A stretch of DNA of 7,565 nucleotides from Bacteroidales bacterium (lineage in GTDB: Bacteria; Bacteroidota; Bacteroidia; Bacteroidales; JAAUTT01): positions 1 through 7,565 of the forward strand of contig JAAUTT010000193.1 in NCBI GenBank assembly GCA_012031335.1, given 5' to 3'. Positions 1 to 7,565 of the stretch are shown in pieces. Below the pieces are notes generated by a model that searched no databases, was not told the DNA's origin, and saw only the letters and a list, made by a program, of their open reading frames with translations. Each line of letters begins with the position of its first letter. Within the stretch, counting starts at the first letter, position 1. Made by a program: the position numbers and the translations under genes.

Positions 1-1003
1 CACAGCCCCCATAAAAGCAGTTTTGTTAACATGGCTATTCCAAGAATAACAAACCCGCAATGACTCACTGAAGAATATGCGTTCATATATTTCAGGTCCT
101 TCTGCATCATGGTAGCGAATGCCCCATAATGATAGCAATGGAGGCTAGTATTATAAAAATCCAGGACCATTCCTGCGCAGCGTCGGGCATAAGATAGGTG
201 GCAACTCTCAAGGCTCCGTAACCTCCCAGTTTCATCGAAATTCCGGCAAGAAACATCGAGGCGGCAGTTGGTGCTGAAGAGTGTCCATCAGGTGCCCAGG
301 TATGAAATGGAAACATCGCTGTAAAAACACCAAATCCCGTGAAAATGAGCAAATAAACAGGAACCTGTATCTCCATAGGGAATTTAATCTGCGACAGCTG
401 ATGTAGATCCCAGGTATTTTGTCCCCATATATGCCAGATGCGAAAATATAAAGCGGTGATGCCTAAAAATACCAGGGCAGAACCGGCCATCAGCATCAAA
501 GCAAGTTTCATAGCGCTGTATTCCTTTTTACCACTCCCCCAGATACCAATCAGCAGGTATTTTGGAATAACCGCAAGTTCCAGGAAGAAAAACATCATGA
601 ACAAATCGGTTGACATAAAGAATCCATAAGCTCCCAAACTCAAAAGTACAATGAGAAAGAAAAATTCCTTAACCTGTCGTTCTATTCTCCAGGAAACAAG
701 AATACCTGCAACTACCACCATGGCGGTAAGAAGTATCATGGTAAGTGAAATACCATCCACACCGGTCCGAAAATAGATATCCAAAGGAGGAAACCAGGCA
801 GCAGCACCCTGGAAAAGCATTTCACCAGTTTCACCCAACTCACGCAGATGAATATAAAAAATAGTCAACCAAACAGCAAAACCCAACTGAAGTATGCTCC
901 CCAACAAAGCAATAAGCTTGATGCTACTTCCTTTCTTTACCATTAAAATGGCAAAGGAAGTGAGAAGTGGAATCAGCAGGAGTATGGATAAATAAACGTT
1001 CAT
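1..1003 (-). CDS. nuoM: NADH-quinone oxidoreductase subunit M (NuoM), 3' end outside window, two apparent frameshifts
   Basis: Antiporter-like proton-pumping subunit of the complex I membrane arm. The ATG at 1003 opens a hydrophobic multi-helix protein; about 335 of the roughly 500 residues usual for the family are present before the window edge. TM5 glutamate E142 (FFFLELAVIPKYLLIG) and TM8 lysine K258 (GISMKLGGYGALR) are visible, as is the motif FPFHTWAPDGHSSAPTA. The position where many NuoM proteins carry a TM7 lysine is F227. The ATG frame stops at 107, but the protein clearly continues in another frame (AFATMMQKDLKYMNAYSSVS), which needs one extra G at the G4 run 122-125. A second missing base, in the A4 run at 21-24, restores MLTKTAFMGAV up to the edge. 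Both look like sequence errors. It starts 25 bases after nuoL and presumably precedes nuoN. Confidence 0.95.
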
Positions 1004-1028
1004 ATATTCAAATCAAATTGTACAATAT

Positions 1029-2965
1029 CTAAATAAAATTCACAATCAGAAGAAGTGCAAGTACCAGAACCCCACCTAAGAAAAACAGCGTATAAGTTTG
1101 TAACCTTCCCGACTGCATACCTTTAATTGCTTCCGAAGTAGCAGTTGTCACCGAAGCATATCCGTTTATCATTCCATCAACGATATTCTTATCAATCCAG
1201 GCAGCTGGTCGCCCTATCAGATTGAAAAGTATATTTTTGTAACAAACAGGTAAATTTCGTCGATATAGAATTTGTTATAAGCCCATTTATAGAATCTGCC
1301 AAAAGATACTGAAACCTTATCAGGGTTATCGTTTTTCCTTAAATACATTAATGCAGCTACGCCAATTCCTAAAACACCGATAAGAACTGGGGCAATTGAG
1401 AATGTTAAATGAAAAGGCAGTTCTATAACTTTACCATCTGCACTAACAAAATGGCCGAAAGGGATATAACCTGCAAATACAGCTCCCAGGGCAAGAATAA
1501 TAAGAGGTATGTTCATTGCCCACATCCCCTTTTCATGATTATGATGTCCGTGATCATCGGTCTTAAACCAGAAAATTCGAAAATAAAGTCTGAACATGTA
1601 AAAAGCAGTTAAACCACTAGTTAGAAGTGCTATATAAAAAATGACGGAATTGCCATGATAGGCAGCATTAAGAATAGCTTCCTTACTAAAGAAACCTGAT
1701 AAAAAAGGTACACCGGCAATGGCTAAACATGCCAGTAAAAAACTAATATGGGTAATTGGCATCGACTTACGCAATCCTCCCATGTCTTTCATCTCGTTAC
1801 TGTGTACTGCATGGATAACTGCTCCGGCACCAAGGAATAACAATGCTTTAAAGAAAGCATGGGTAAATAAATGGAACATGGAGGCTGTATACCCTTCATT
1901 TTCCCCTTCGCCCCAGCCTGATACACCTAAGGCAAACATCATAAAGGCAATCTGTGATATTGTTGAATAAGCGAGTACTCTTTTTATATCCGTTTGAGTA
2001 CAAGCAATTATAGCAGCAAATAAAGCAGTAAACACTCCAATATAACCAACCACAGCTAAAGCATCGGGAGCAGAAATGGCAAATACCGGGAATAAACGGG
2101 CTACCAGAAACACACCCGCAACAACCATGGTGGCTGCGTGGATTAATGCAGATACTGGTGTTGGCCCCTCCATCGCATCGGGTAACCAGATATGAAGCGG
2201 AAACATTGCTGATTTACCTGCACCACCCGTAAATACAAGTAATAAGCCCCACGACAATGCCGACATACCCATGAACGAACCGGCAGTGAGTGTGGCAAGA
2301 TAAGTCGAATCAGGCTGGGTAAGCCGCTCAATAAGCGTAAAAAAGTCGAGTGTTTCAGCGCCAAAACTTAACATCAAAATGCCTATAAGAAAACCCAAAT
2401 CGGCAAAACGGGTAACAATAAAGGCTTTTTTGGCTGCGGCAATGGCAGATGGTTTTGTAAAATAAAAACCTATGAGTAAGAATGATGACACACCTACCAA
2501 CTCCCAGAAAATGTACATCTGAAATAAATTCATAGCAACAACCAGTCCCAACATAGAAAAGGTAAACAGAGAGAGGTAAGCGTAATATGTTCCGAATCTC
2601 TCCTCACCATGCATGTATTTAAAACTGTAAAGATGAACCATCGCCGAAATAATTGTGATAACAACAAGCATCATCACCGATATGGGATCTAGAACAATCC
2701 CGATATTAATGGATAGGTTCTCATTAAATTGTAACCAGCTAATTTCAAGTGCACGATGGGGTATATAAATACCATTGCTTTCTCCAAACTGGAAAAAATA
2801 CCCATAGGCTGTAAACAAAGCAAGTATCGTAGTTATAAATAAAACCGATGTTCCTGCAATTCCGGCGGTGCCTGGTGAAATTCTTTTACCAAGTAGACTT
2901 ATCCCGGCAAAACTCATCAAGGGCAAAAGAAGTATAAGTAAAGCGGCTATTTCGTATGCGCTCAT
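1029..2965 (-). CDS. nuoL: NADH-quinone oxidoreductase subunit L (NuoL), one apparent frameshift near the C-terminus
   Basis: Distal antiporter-like proton-pumping subunit of complex I. From the ATG at 2965 the frame runs 582 codons to a stop at 1217. Landmarks are TM5 E155 (FWELVGVSSF), K251 (GGAGKSAMFPLHIWLPDAME), K373 (THAFFKALLFLGAG) and a histidine-rich loop near 471-477. After residue 577 (LFVTK) the typical NuoL C-terminus continues in the next frame (NILFNLIGRPAAWIDKNIVD, ending LLLIVNFI) to a TAG at 1029-1031. One A missing from the A5 run at 1234-1238 explains the break. The corrected protein is 645 residues, normal for NuoL, and keeps the long lateral amphipathic helix and final membrane helix that clamp the membrane arm. 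Without correction these would be lost. The start lies 4 bases after the nuoK stop. Confidence 0.96.
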
Positions 2966-2969
2966 ATGC

Positions 2970-3284
2970 TTAAAATTTCATTGTGTTAGTATCTTCTATA
3001 TCGATGGTATTAAATTTCCGATACAGATTAATGATGATTGCAATTGCCAGAGAAACTTCAGCCGCAGCAACGGTAATAATAAATAAGGTAAAGAAAACTC
3101 CCTCGAGTTGATGAGGATACAGATATTTATTAAAAGCGATGAAGTTAATGTTGATACTATTAAGAATAAGCTCTATCGACATCAGCATTGTAATCATATT
3201 CCGACGTGAAAAGAAACCGTAAATTCCCAGAAAGAATAAACAGGAGCTTAATATCAACACGTGCGATAATGGTACTTGTTCCAT
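2970..3284 (-). CDS. nuoK: NADH-quinone oxidoreductase subunit K (NuoK)
   Basis: Small three-helix membrane subunit of complex I, 104 residues, the usual length for the family (about 100). It carries the two buried glutamates that are conserved in NuoK: E38 in LMSIELILNSININF and E76 in TVAAAEVSLAIAI. Both belong to the charged axis linking the quinone site to the antiporter-like subunits. The frame is complete and undisturbed from the ATG at 3284 to the TAA at 2970. The leader (AAAATATAAATT before ATG) is AT-rich with no clear Shine-Dalgarno. The gene sits 26 bases after nuoJ and 4 bases before nuoL, in canonical J-K-L order. Confidence 0.97.
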   Translation of the reverse strand: MEQVPLSHVLILSSCLFFLGIYGFFSRRNMITMLMSIELILNSININFIAFNKYLYPHQLEGVFFTLFIITVAAAEVSLAIAIIINLYRKFNTIDIEDTNTMKF

Positions 3285-3310
3285 AATTTATATTTTAGTC
3301 CACGGTCGAC

Positions 3311-3851
3311 TCACAACAGTCCAACGTGCAAATCATTTAATTTTTTTTTTGTTTTCATTGCAATCACAATACTACCAATCATGGCAGCAAGTAACAGGAT
3401 ACTCACAACTTCAAACGGGAATACATACCCGTATTTACTATAATCCATAAGCTGCATTCCAATATTTTTCACCGAATGTTCAATGGCTGGTTCAGTTGAG
3501 GCAGTATAACTGAAATAATAAAGAATATGAGTAGCCAGCAGCAAACCCACTCCAGCAATAAGAACGGACCATAGTATATGTTTAGGCAACCTGGAAGGAA
3601 GCCTTTCACCAGCCTGATGGGTAAGGAATATGGAGAAAATAATCAGCACAACAATACCTCCTACATAAATTACAATCTGCAGTGCTGCAATGAACTGCAT
3701 GTCCATAATAATATAAATACCTGCAATACCAATTAATGATAGGAGCAGATAAACGGCAGCCCTGAAAATTTTACGGGTAAAAACCGTTAGTACCCCAAAG
3801 GTTAGAACTAAGGCACCTAAAATATAAAAACATAACAGCAGAGGCACTCAT
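3311..3851 (-). CDS. nuoJ: NADH-quinone oxidoreductase subunit J (NuoJ), probable frameshift close to the start
   Basis: Membrane subunit of the complex I heel, with about five predicted hydrophobic helices. The core is recognisable: TRKIFRAAVYLLLSLIGIAG, then MQFIAALQIVIYVGGIVVL with the conserved YVGG of the third helix. An uninterrupted frame begins at a GTG at 3847 (178 residues, MPLLLCFYILG...). A more natural start is the ATG at 3851, which overlaps the nuoI stop as ATGA. It reads MSASAVMF and joins the main frame as MSASAVMFYILGALVLTFG if one T is surplus in the T5 run (plus-strand A5 at 3826-3830). The corrected protein would be 179 residues. I prefer the ATG, but the GTG cannot be excluded. 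The last codons include an A10 tract (3341-3350), so the final residues are less certain. Confidence 0.93.
3341..3350. repeat. Mononucleotide T10/A10 tract inside nuoJ
   Basis: Ten T on the plus strand, read as A10 on the coding strand, encode part of the lysines in MKTKKKLNDL at the NuoJ C-terminus. It is the longest homopolymer I saw. Since shorter runs here already appear miscounted, this tract could also be wrong. A change of one base would end NuoJ within a few codons, for example at KKKIK followed by a stop, without affecting the conserved core. Confidence 0.9.
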
Positions 3852-4331
3852 GATTCTTTTTCTTTAAGTTTTGAACCTGGTTTGTTAAGCACTTTGATCA
3901 AATCGTTGCGGTTATATACGCTCAATTCGAATGAATTTTTCATGGTAATGGCATCCTGCGGACAGGCATCGATACATTGTCCACACATGGTACACATACC
4001 AAGATTATAGACCCATTTATCAAGTACTTTCTTTTTCTTTCCGTCTTCCCCTTCAATAGTGGCCGAAATAATTTTAATAGTTCCGTTCGGACAAGCCATT
4101 TCGCAAAGTGTACAGGCAGTACATTTGTGACGGTTATTTTCGTCGTGTGGCAACACTACTTCGCCAGCGAATTTTTCGGGAATATAAATGGAGGTAGTCC
4201 TGTTTTCAGGATACTGCTCCACAATGTGTTTCCAGGGACGGACAAAAATATTTGAGCGTAAGCAACAACCCTTTGGATAAGGAGTAGAAGCCCTGCGCCA
4301 CATCTTTTATATATTGAATTAATGCTCTCAT
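3848..4331 (-). CDS. nuoI: NADH-quinone oxidoreductase subunit I (NuoI), 2x[4Fe-4S] ferredoxin-like, one apparent frameshift near the N-terminus
   Basis: Peripheral ferredoxin-type subunit that carries two [4Fe-4S] clusters in the relay towards NuoB. The open frame from 4303 begins with an atypical segment (MWRRASTPYPKGCC). Another frame gives a proper NuoI start: ATG at 4331, reading MRALIQYIKDVAQGFYSLSK then GLLLTLKYF, the expected amphipathic N-terminal helix. It joins the main frame at VRPWKHIVEQYPENR if one T is surplus in the T5 run (plus-strand A5, 4244-4248). The corrected protein is 160 residues. Cluster ligands in corrected numbering are C70, C73, C76, C80 (CTACTLCEMACP) and C113, C116, C119, C123 (CTMCGQCIDACP); all eight are present. 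The gene lies 18 bases after nuoH and ends in TGA overlapping the probable nuoJ ATG. Confidence 0.95.
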
Positions 4332-4349
4332 TCTTTCAATTATTAATCA

Positions 4350-5435
4350 TTAAAAGTGCCAACCCATTACTACCAGGAATGCAACAATTACAACATTAAC
4401 TATACTAAGTGGCAGTAAGTATTTCCATTCGAGTTTCAAAAGCTGGTCGATACGAAGACGTGGGAAAGTCCAGCGGAACCACATCATGAGGAAGATGATA
4501 AAGAATGTTTTTCCGAAGAACCAGATCCAGCTCGGTATAAAATCCATCACACCGTTAAAAGCGTCAAATCCGTAAATGTGAAAAGGAAGCCAGCCACCAA
4601 GGAATACTGTAGATGCTATCATTGCAATTACAGCCATGTTAATATACTCAGTAAGGTAAAACATACCAAACTGCATCCCCGAAAATTCGGTATGATAACC
4701 AGCGGTAAGTTCCGATTCAGCTTCAGCAAGGTCGAAAGGTGCCCGGTTTGTTTCGGCTGTTCCGGCAATTACATAAACCACAAAGGCAAACATAATGGGT
4801 AAATGTCCTTTAAAAATCCACCATCCATCAGCTTGCGACGCAATTATTTCTGAAACAGAAAGGCTTCCGCACATTGCAATTACGGCAACAATACTTAACC
4901 CTGCAGATAGCTCGTAACTTACAATCTGAGCTCCACTGCGCATAGCTCCTAAAAGTGAATATTTATTGTTACTCGACCATCCAGCCATCAAAATACCAAT
5001 AACACCGATTGATGAAACAGCGGTTACATATAAAATACCAATATTCATGTCCCAAAGCTGTAAACCCGGCGCAAACGACATTGGTGCCAAAGACATAAAA
5101 GCAACGGCAAGAACCAGAATTGGTGCGAAACCAAAAAGGAATTTGTCTACAGTAAAGGGAGTAAAACTTTCTTTAAGAAGAAGCTTAAAAACGTCGGCAA
5201 AAACCTGCATGGTTCCCCACAGACCTACACGGTGAGGGCCGAGACGCAACTGCATAAACCCGGCCACCTTACGTTCCATGTAAACAAACAACACAGCCAG
5301 AACTACCACCAGCAAAATCATGGCAACACCAGCAAGCACAAACTCACTGAAAAGAGCCCATCCTGGCGACAAAGCCGCATTCAGAGTCTCGTGAATCCAT
5401 TTTGTTATATCAGAAAATTCAATAGTCAATGTCAT
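4350..5435 (-). CDS. nuoH: NADH-quinone oxidoreductase subunit H (NuoH)
   Basis: Membrane subunit that anchors the peripheral arm and forms much of the quinone chamber with NuoB and NuoD. The frame is intact. I place the start at the ATG at 5435 (361 residues). An in-frame TTG at 5459 would add eight residues (MSAYKNIC), but ATG starts are used elsewhere in the operon. Family signatures are clear: YMERKVAGFMQLRLGPHRVG (about residues 52-71), GWSSNNKYSLLGAMRSGAQ (about 152-170) and the acidic loop GTAETNRAPFDLAEAESEL (about 225-243) followed by AGYHTEFSGM, which carries quinone-site and proton-path acidic residues. About eight hydrophobic helices are visible. It follows nuoD directly, where many bacteria have nuoE, F and G. 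Confidence 0.97.
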   Translation of the reverse strand: MTLTIEFSDITKWIHETLNAALSPGWALFSEFVLAGVAMILLVVVLAVLFVYMERKVAGFMQLRLGPHRVGLWGTMQVFADVFKLLLKESFTPFTVDKFLFGFAPILVLAVAFMSLAPMSFAPGLQLWDMNIGILYVTAVSSIGVIGILMAGWSSNNKYSLLGAMRSGAQIVSYELSAGLSIVAVIAMCGSLSVSEIIASQADGWWIFKGHLPIMFAFVVYVIAGTAETNRAPFDLAEAESELTAGYHTEFSGMQFGMFYLTEYINMAVIAMIASTVFLGGWLPFHIYGFDAFNGVMDFIPSWIWFFGKTFFIIFLMMWFRWTFPRLRIDQLLKLEWKYLLPLSIVNVVIVAFLVVMGWHF

Positions 5436-5468
5436 ACAAATATTTTTATAGGCAGACAACCTGCTTGT

Positions 5469-6595
5469 TTATCTGTCAATATCAGGAATTACCAAATCGA
5501 GTGTTGCCATACTGGCCATAAGGTCTCCGAGTTTTGCCCCAACAGTAATTGGCTTTAAGGCTCCAAGATTTGAAAAGTTAGGTGCTCTCAGTTTTAAACG
5601 GTAAGGTTTGTTACCACCATCGCTCACAATATACACTCCAAGCTCACCACGCGCGGTTTCAACACGCTGATAATACTCGCCAGCAGGTAATTTCACAATG
5701 CCTTTCAGTTTAGCGCGGTATTCGCCTTCGGGAATATTGTCAATTATCTGTTCGATAATATGAATCGATTGTTTCATCTCTTCCATACGAACCATGTAAC
5801 GGCTCCAACTATCGAAACCATCAATAACTATTTCCTTGAAGTCGAGTTTCTCGTATCCATCGTATGGATAATATTTGCGAACGTCGCAGCTTATTCCCGA
5901 TGCACGGGCAGTGGGACCGGTTACACCCAGCGAAATTGCAAGCTCTTTTGGCAAAACACCTACTCCTTTTAAACGATGCTGAAAAATTACATTCCCAGTG
6001 ATTAAGGTTTCGTATTCCTTCAAATGTTCCTTAACGGTAACAAGCAAAGTTTTGAGACGAGTAACAAAATTGGAATTAATATCGGTCATCACTCCACCCG
6101 GAGTAATATAATTCATGGTGAGGCGGTTTCCTGTATTTTCTTCGAAAATTTCGAGAATACGCTCGCGATCGCGGAAAGCAAGGAAGAATGGAGTAACAGC
6201 ACCAAGGTACCATTGCGCAGGATCCCCACCATAATTCGATGCGATGTTAAGCGCTGCAACTCGGCCATCAGAATACGAATAGCTTTGGCACGAGCCGGAA
6301 CTTCAACCTGTAATCCTTTTTCGATAGCAAGAGAGCAAGCCTGGTTGTTGATATGGGCCGAAAGATAATCCATACGGCTTGTAAGATAGATGAACTGCTT
6401 GTATCCAAGCGATTCGCACATCTTTTCAATACCCCGGTGAATATATCCTAAGTGAGGAAGAAGGTCTTTTATGGTTTCGCCATCGAGTGTGGCCTGAAGT
6501 CGGAGAACGCCGTGTGTTGAAGGGTGTTGAGGCCCAATATTCACAACAAATTCTTCGGTCATTTCGTTAGGTAACGCCGTATTTTGGTTTTCCAT
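5469..6595 (-). CDS. nuoD: NADH-quinone oxidoreductase subunit D (NuoD, 49 kDa type), two apparent single-base insertions
   Basis: Large quinone-site subunit of the peripheral arm, homologous to the hydrogenase large subunit. It starts at the ATG at 6595 (MENQNTALPNEMTEEF). The N-terminus has the quinone-site loop GPQHPSTHGVLR (residues 21-32) and Y77 in SRMDYLSA, equivalent to the quinone-contacting tyrosine of Nqo4/NDUFS2. The ATG frame runs to a stop at 6113 but leaves the family after residue 119. Removing one base near 6237 and one near 6209 restores SHQLWWGSCAMDLGAVTPFF, and the frame then continues through LAFRDRERILEIFEENTGN, NYITPGGVMTDIN, ARGELGVYIVSDGG and the terminal DIDR to TAA at 5469. 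The corrected length is 374 residues, normal for stand-alone NuoD. It is not fused to NuoC, which ends 9 bases upstream. Confidence 0.96.
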
Positions 6596-6604
6596 TGGAA
6601 AGTT

Positions 6605-7062
6605 CTACAAGGTTACTATGTTAATATCGTCTTTATAATCTTTGCGAAGCGGAAATCCGGGCCATTCATCGCCTAGCATAATTCTGCGCAGGTAGGGGTG
6701 ACCACTGAATTTGATTCCGAACATATCGTAAATTTCGTTTTCGTATAAATCGGCAGCCTTCCATAAGTCGTTTACAGAAGGAAGTTCAGGATTTTCGCGA
6801 TCAGTAAGCACAACTTTCAACACCATATCGTGACGGTGTGTGGTTGAGTTCAGGTGATAAACCATTTCGAGGTTTGGATTGCGGTCGACCGCTGTTTCGC
6901 AAAACAGAAAATCGAAAAGAGTTTCGGGTGAATCCTTCAACTTTTTAGCAATGGTAAGCAGTTCCGGCTTATCGGCATATAAACAGGGAAATCAAAGGTT
7001 TCCTCAACTTTATTTTGCGGAAACGTTTGTTCAAGATAATTTTTCAGTTCTTCCTTAGTCAT
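6605..7062 (-). CDS. nuoC: NADH-quinone oxidoreductase subunit C (NuoC, 30 kDa type), one apparent frameshift
   Basis: Peripheral-arm structural subunit that packs against NuoD and holds no cofactor. The ATG at 7062 reads MTKEELKNYLEQTFPQNKVE then ETFDFPVY and would stop soon after. The family sequence continues in another frame from about 6976 (ADKPELLTIAKKLKDSPETL) to TAG at 6605. Net correction is one base gained (or two lost) around 6976-6981, in the TATAT stretch. The corrected product is about 152 residues, typical of a stand-alone NuoC. The 30 kDa signature ENEIYDMFGIKFSGHPYLRR is at about residues 108-127, followed by GDEWPGFPLRKDY. An automated call from an in-frame TTG at 6940 would drop the first 41 residues. 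It starts 24 bases after the nuoB stop. Confidence 0.94.
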
Positions 7063-7086
7063 TTACAACAGATATTTTGAAACTGA

Positions 7087-7565
7087 TTATTCTTCGTCAT
7101 TTTTCTTAGGCTTTTCAATTACGTAAGCCTTTGAATTTTTGATTTTATTCTGAAGTGTCATCATACCGTGAATCAAAGCTTCAGGGCGGGGAGGACAGCC
7201 GGGAATATACACATCCACAGGAATTAAATTATCCACACCTTTCACAACAGAATACGAATTATAGAAGAAGGGGCCGCCTGAGATAGCGCATGCACCCATA
7301 GCAATAACATAGCGGGGTTCCGGCATTTGATTGTACAAACGTTTTAAAACCGGTGCCATTTTATAGGTAATGGTACCTGCGACAATTATCAAGTCGCACT
7401 GGCGTGGACTGGCTCTCATCACTTCGAACCCGAAACGCGACCAGTCGTATTTTGCCGAAACGGTCGACATGAGTTCAATAGCACAACAGCTTGTTCCAAA
7501 CGAAAGAGGCCAAAGCGAATTACTCGGGCCCAGTTTGCAATAGCATCGACGCTGGTAACTATAAA
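7087..7565 (-). CDS. nuoB: NADH-quinone oxidoreductase subunit B (NuoB), 5' end outside window, one apparent frameshift
   Basis: PSST-type subunit that binds the terminal [4Fe-4S] cluster N2 and passes electrons to quinone. About 159 residues are in the window, of the roughly 180 usual; the N-terminus lies beyond the edge. From the edge the protein reads [14 protein letters not shown] in one frame, then [20 protein letters not shown] in the next. One base is missing at about 7522-7526, probably an A, which would give WARSNSLWP. The four N2 ligands are present: the adjacent cysteines of TSCCAIEL (27 and 28 counted from the edge), C93 in [10 protein letters not shown] and C124 in [12 protein letters not shown] call starting from the internal ATG at 7470 would lose the tandem cysteines. 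The gene ends in a charged tail (EKPKKNDEE) and TAA. Confidence 0.95.
   Translation of the reverse strand, partial: YSYQRRCYCKLGPSNSLWPLSFGTSCCAIELMSTVSAKYDWSRFGFEVMRASPRQCDLIIVAGTITYKMAPVLKRLYNQMPEPRYVIAMGACAISGGPFFYNSYSVVKGVDNLIPVDVYIPGCPPRPEALIHGMMTLQNKIKNSKAYVIEKPKKNDEE

Noticed and set aside
4207..4303. A separate small gene or alternative NuoI N-terminus starting at the ATG at 4303.
   Set aside because: Its first 20 residues do not resemble NuoI, whereas the overlapping frame from 4331 does; it is a frameshift artefact.
4304..4349. AT-rich stretch before nuoI that resembles a promoter.
   Set aside because: Only 18 bases are non-coding once the true nuoI start is used, and no convincing Bacteroidota -33/-7 pair is visible.
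5457..5459. TTG as the nuoH start codon.
   Set aside because: An in-frame ATG eight codons later fits better; the extra residues have no evident family support. The TTG remains a minor possibility.
6164..6173. Ten-base perfect palindrome CGCGATCGCG.
   Set aside because: It encodes conserved NuoD residues (FRDRER) and occurs once; most likely a coincidence of codon choice, not a site.
438..6368. Many plus-strand open frames of 60-115 codons (for example 5232-5558 and 6024-6368) and a minus-strand frame at 2143-2364.
   Set aside because: All lie opposite or inside conserved nuo genes in other frames, and none has a recognisable domain; they are shadows.
1..7565. Operon-wide pseudogenisation of complex I.
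   Set aside because: All catalytic and cofactor residues remain, and only single-base indels, often in homopolymers, disrupt the frames. Simultaneous decay with no other damage is implausible.
1..7565. Search for CRISPR arrays, insertion sequences, tRNA, rRNA, riboswitches, terminators or a novel defence system.
   Set aside because: The sequence is almost entirely accounted for by nuo genes; no repeats, hairpin-plus-T-run structures or foreign genes were seen.

Overview
The window is one continuous piece of a respiratory complex I operon (proton-translocating NADH/ferredoxin:quinone oxidoreductase, nuo). Every gene is on the minus strand. In transcription order, from high to low coordinates: nuoB (5' end cut by the window edge), nuoC, nuoD, nuoH, nuoI, nuoJ, nuoK, nuoL and nuoM (3' end cut by the window edge). 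Spacing runs from a likely 4-base ATGA overlap (nuoI/nuoJ) to about 33 bases (nuoD/nuoH), so a single polycistronic message is likely. There is no gap over 300 bases, and I see no RNA gene, mobile element, CRISPR array, internal promoter or terminator.

The protein sequences, moderately AT-rich DNA and start codons with AT-rich leaders and little Shine-Dalgarno character all suggest a member of the Bacteroidota, perhaps a Marinilabiliales/Prolixibacteraceae-like lineage; the family-level guess is weak. nuoC and nuoD are separate genes. nuoD is followed directly by nuoH, with no nuoE, nuoF or nuoG where many bacterial operons carry them. This layout fits an 11-subunit-type complex I that lacks the NADH-oxidising module and takes electrons from another donor, possibly ferredoxin, unless nuoEFG lie elsewhere.

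Together the genes encode the hydrophilic connecting arm (NuoB, C, D, I: Fe-S relay and quinone site), the membrane heel (NuoH, J, K) and two of the three antiporter-like proton pumps (NuoL, M). nuoA should lie just beyond the high-coordinate end and nuoN beyond the low-coordinate end.

The most striking feature is that seven of the nine genes (nuoB, C, D, I, L, M and probably J) read correctly only if one to two single-base indels per gene are corrected, about nine in total. Many fall in short homopolymers, and the conserved protein resumes exactly in the next frame each time. This looks like uncorrected sequencing or assembly error, not gene decay. Automated gene calls here would be truncated, split or given wrong starts. 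I found no undescribed system; the main biological points are the apparent absence of nuoEFG and an unusual residue in NuoM.
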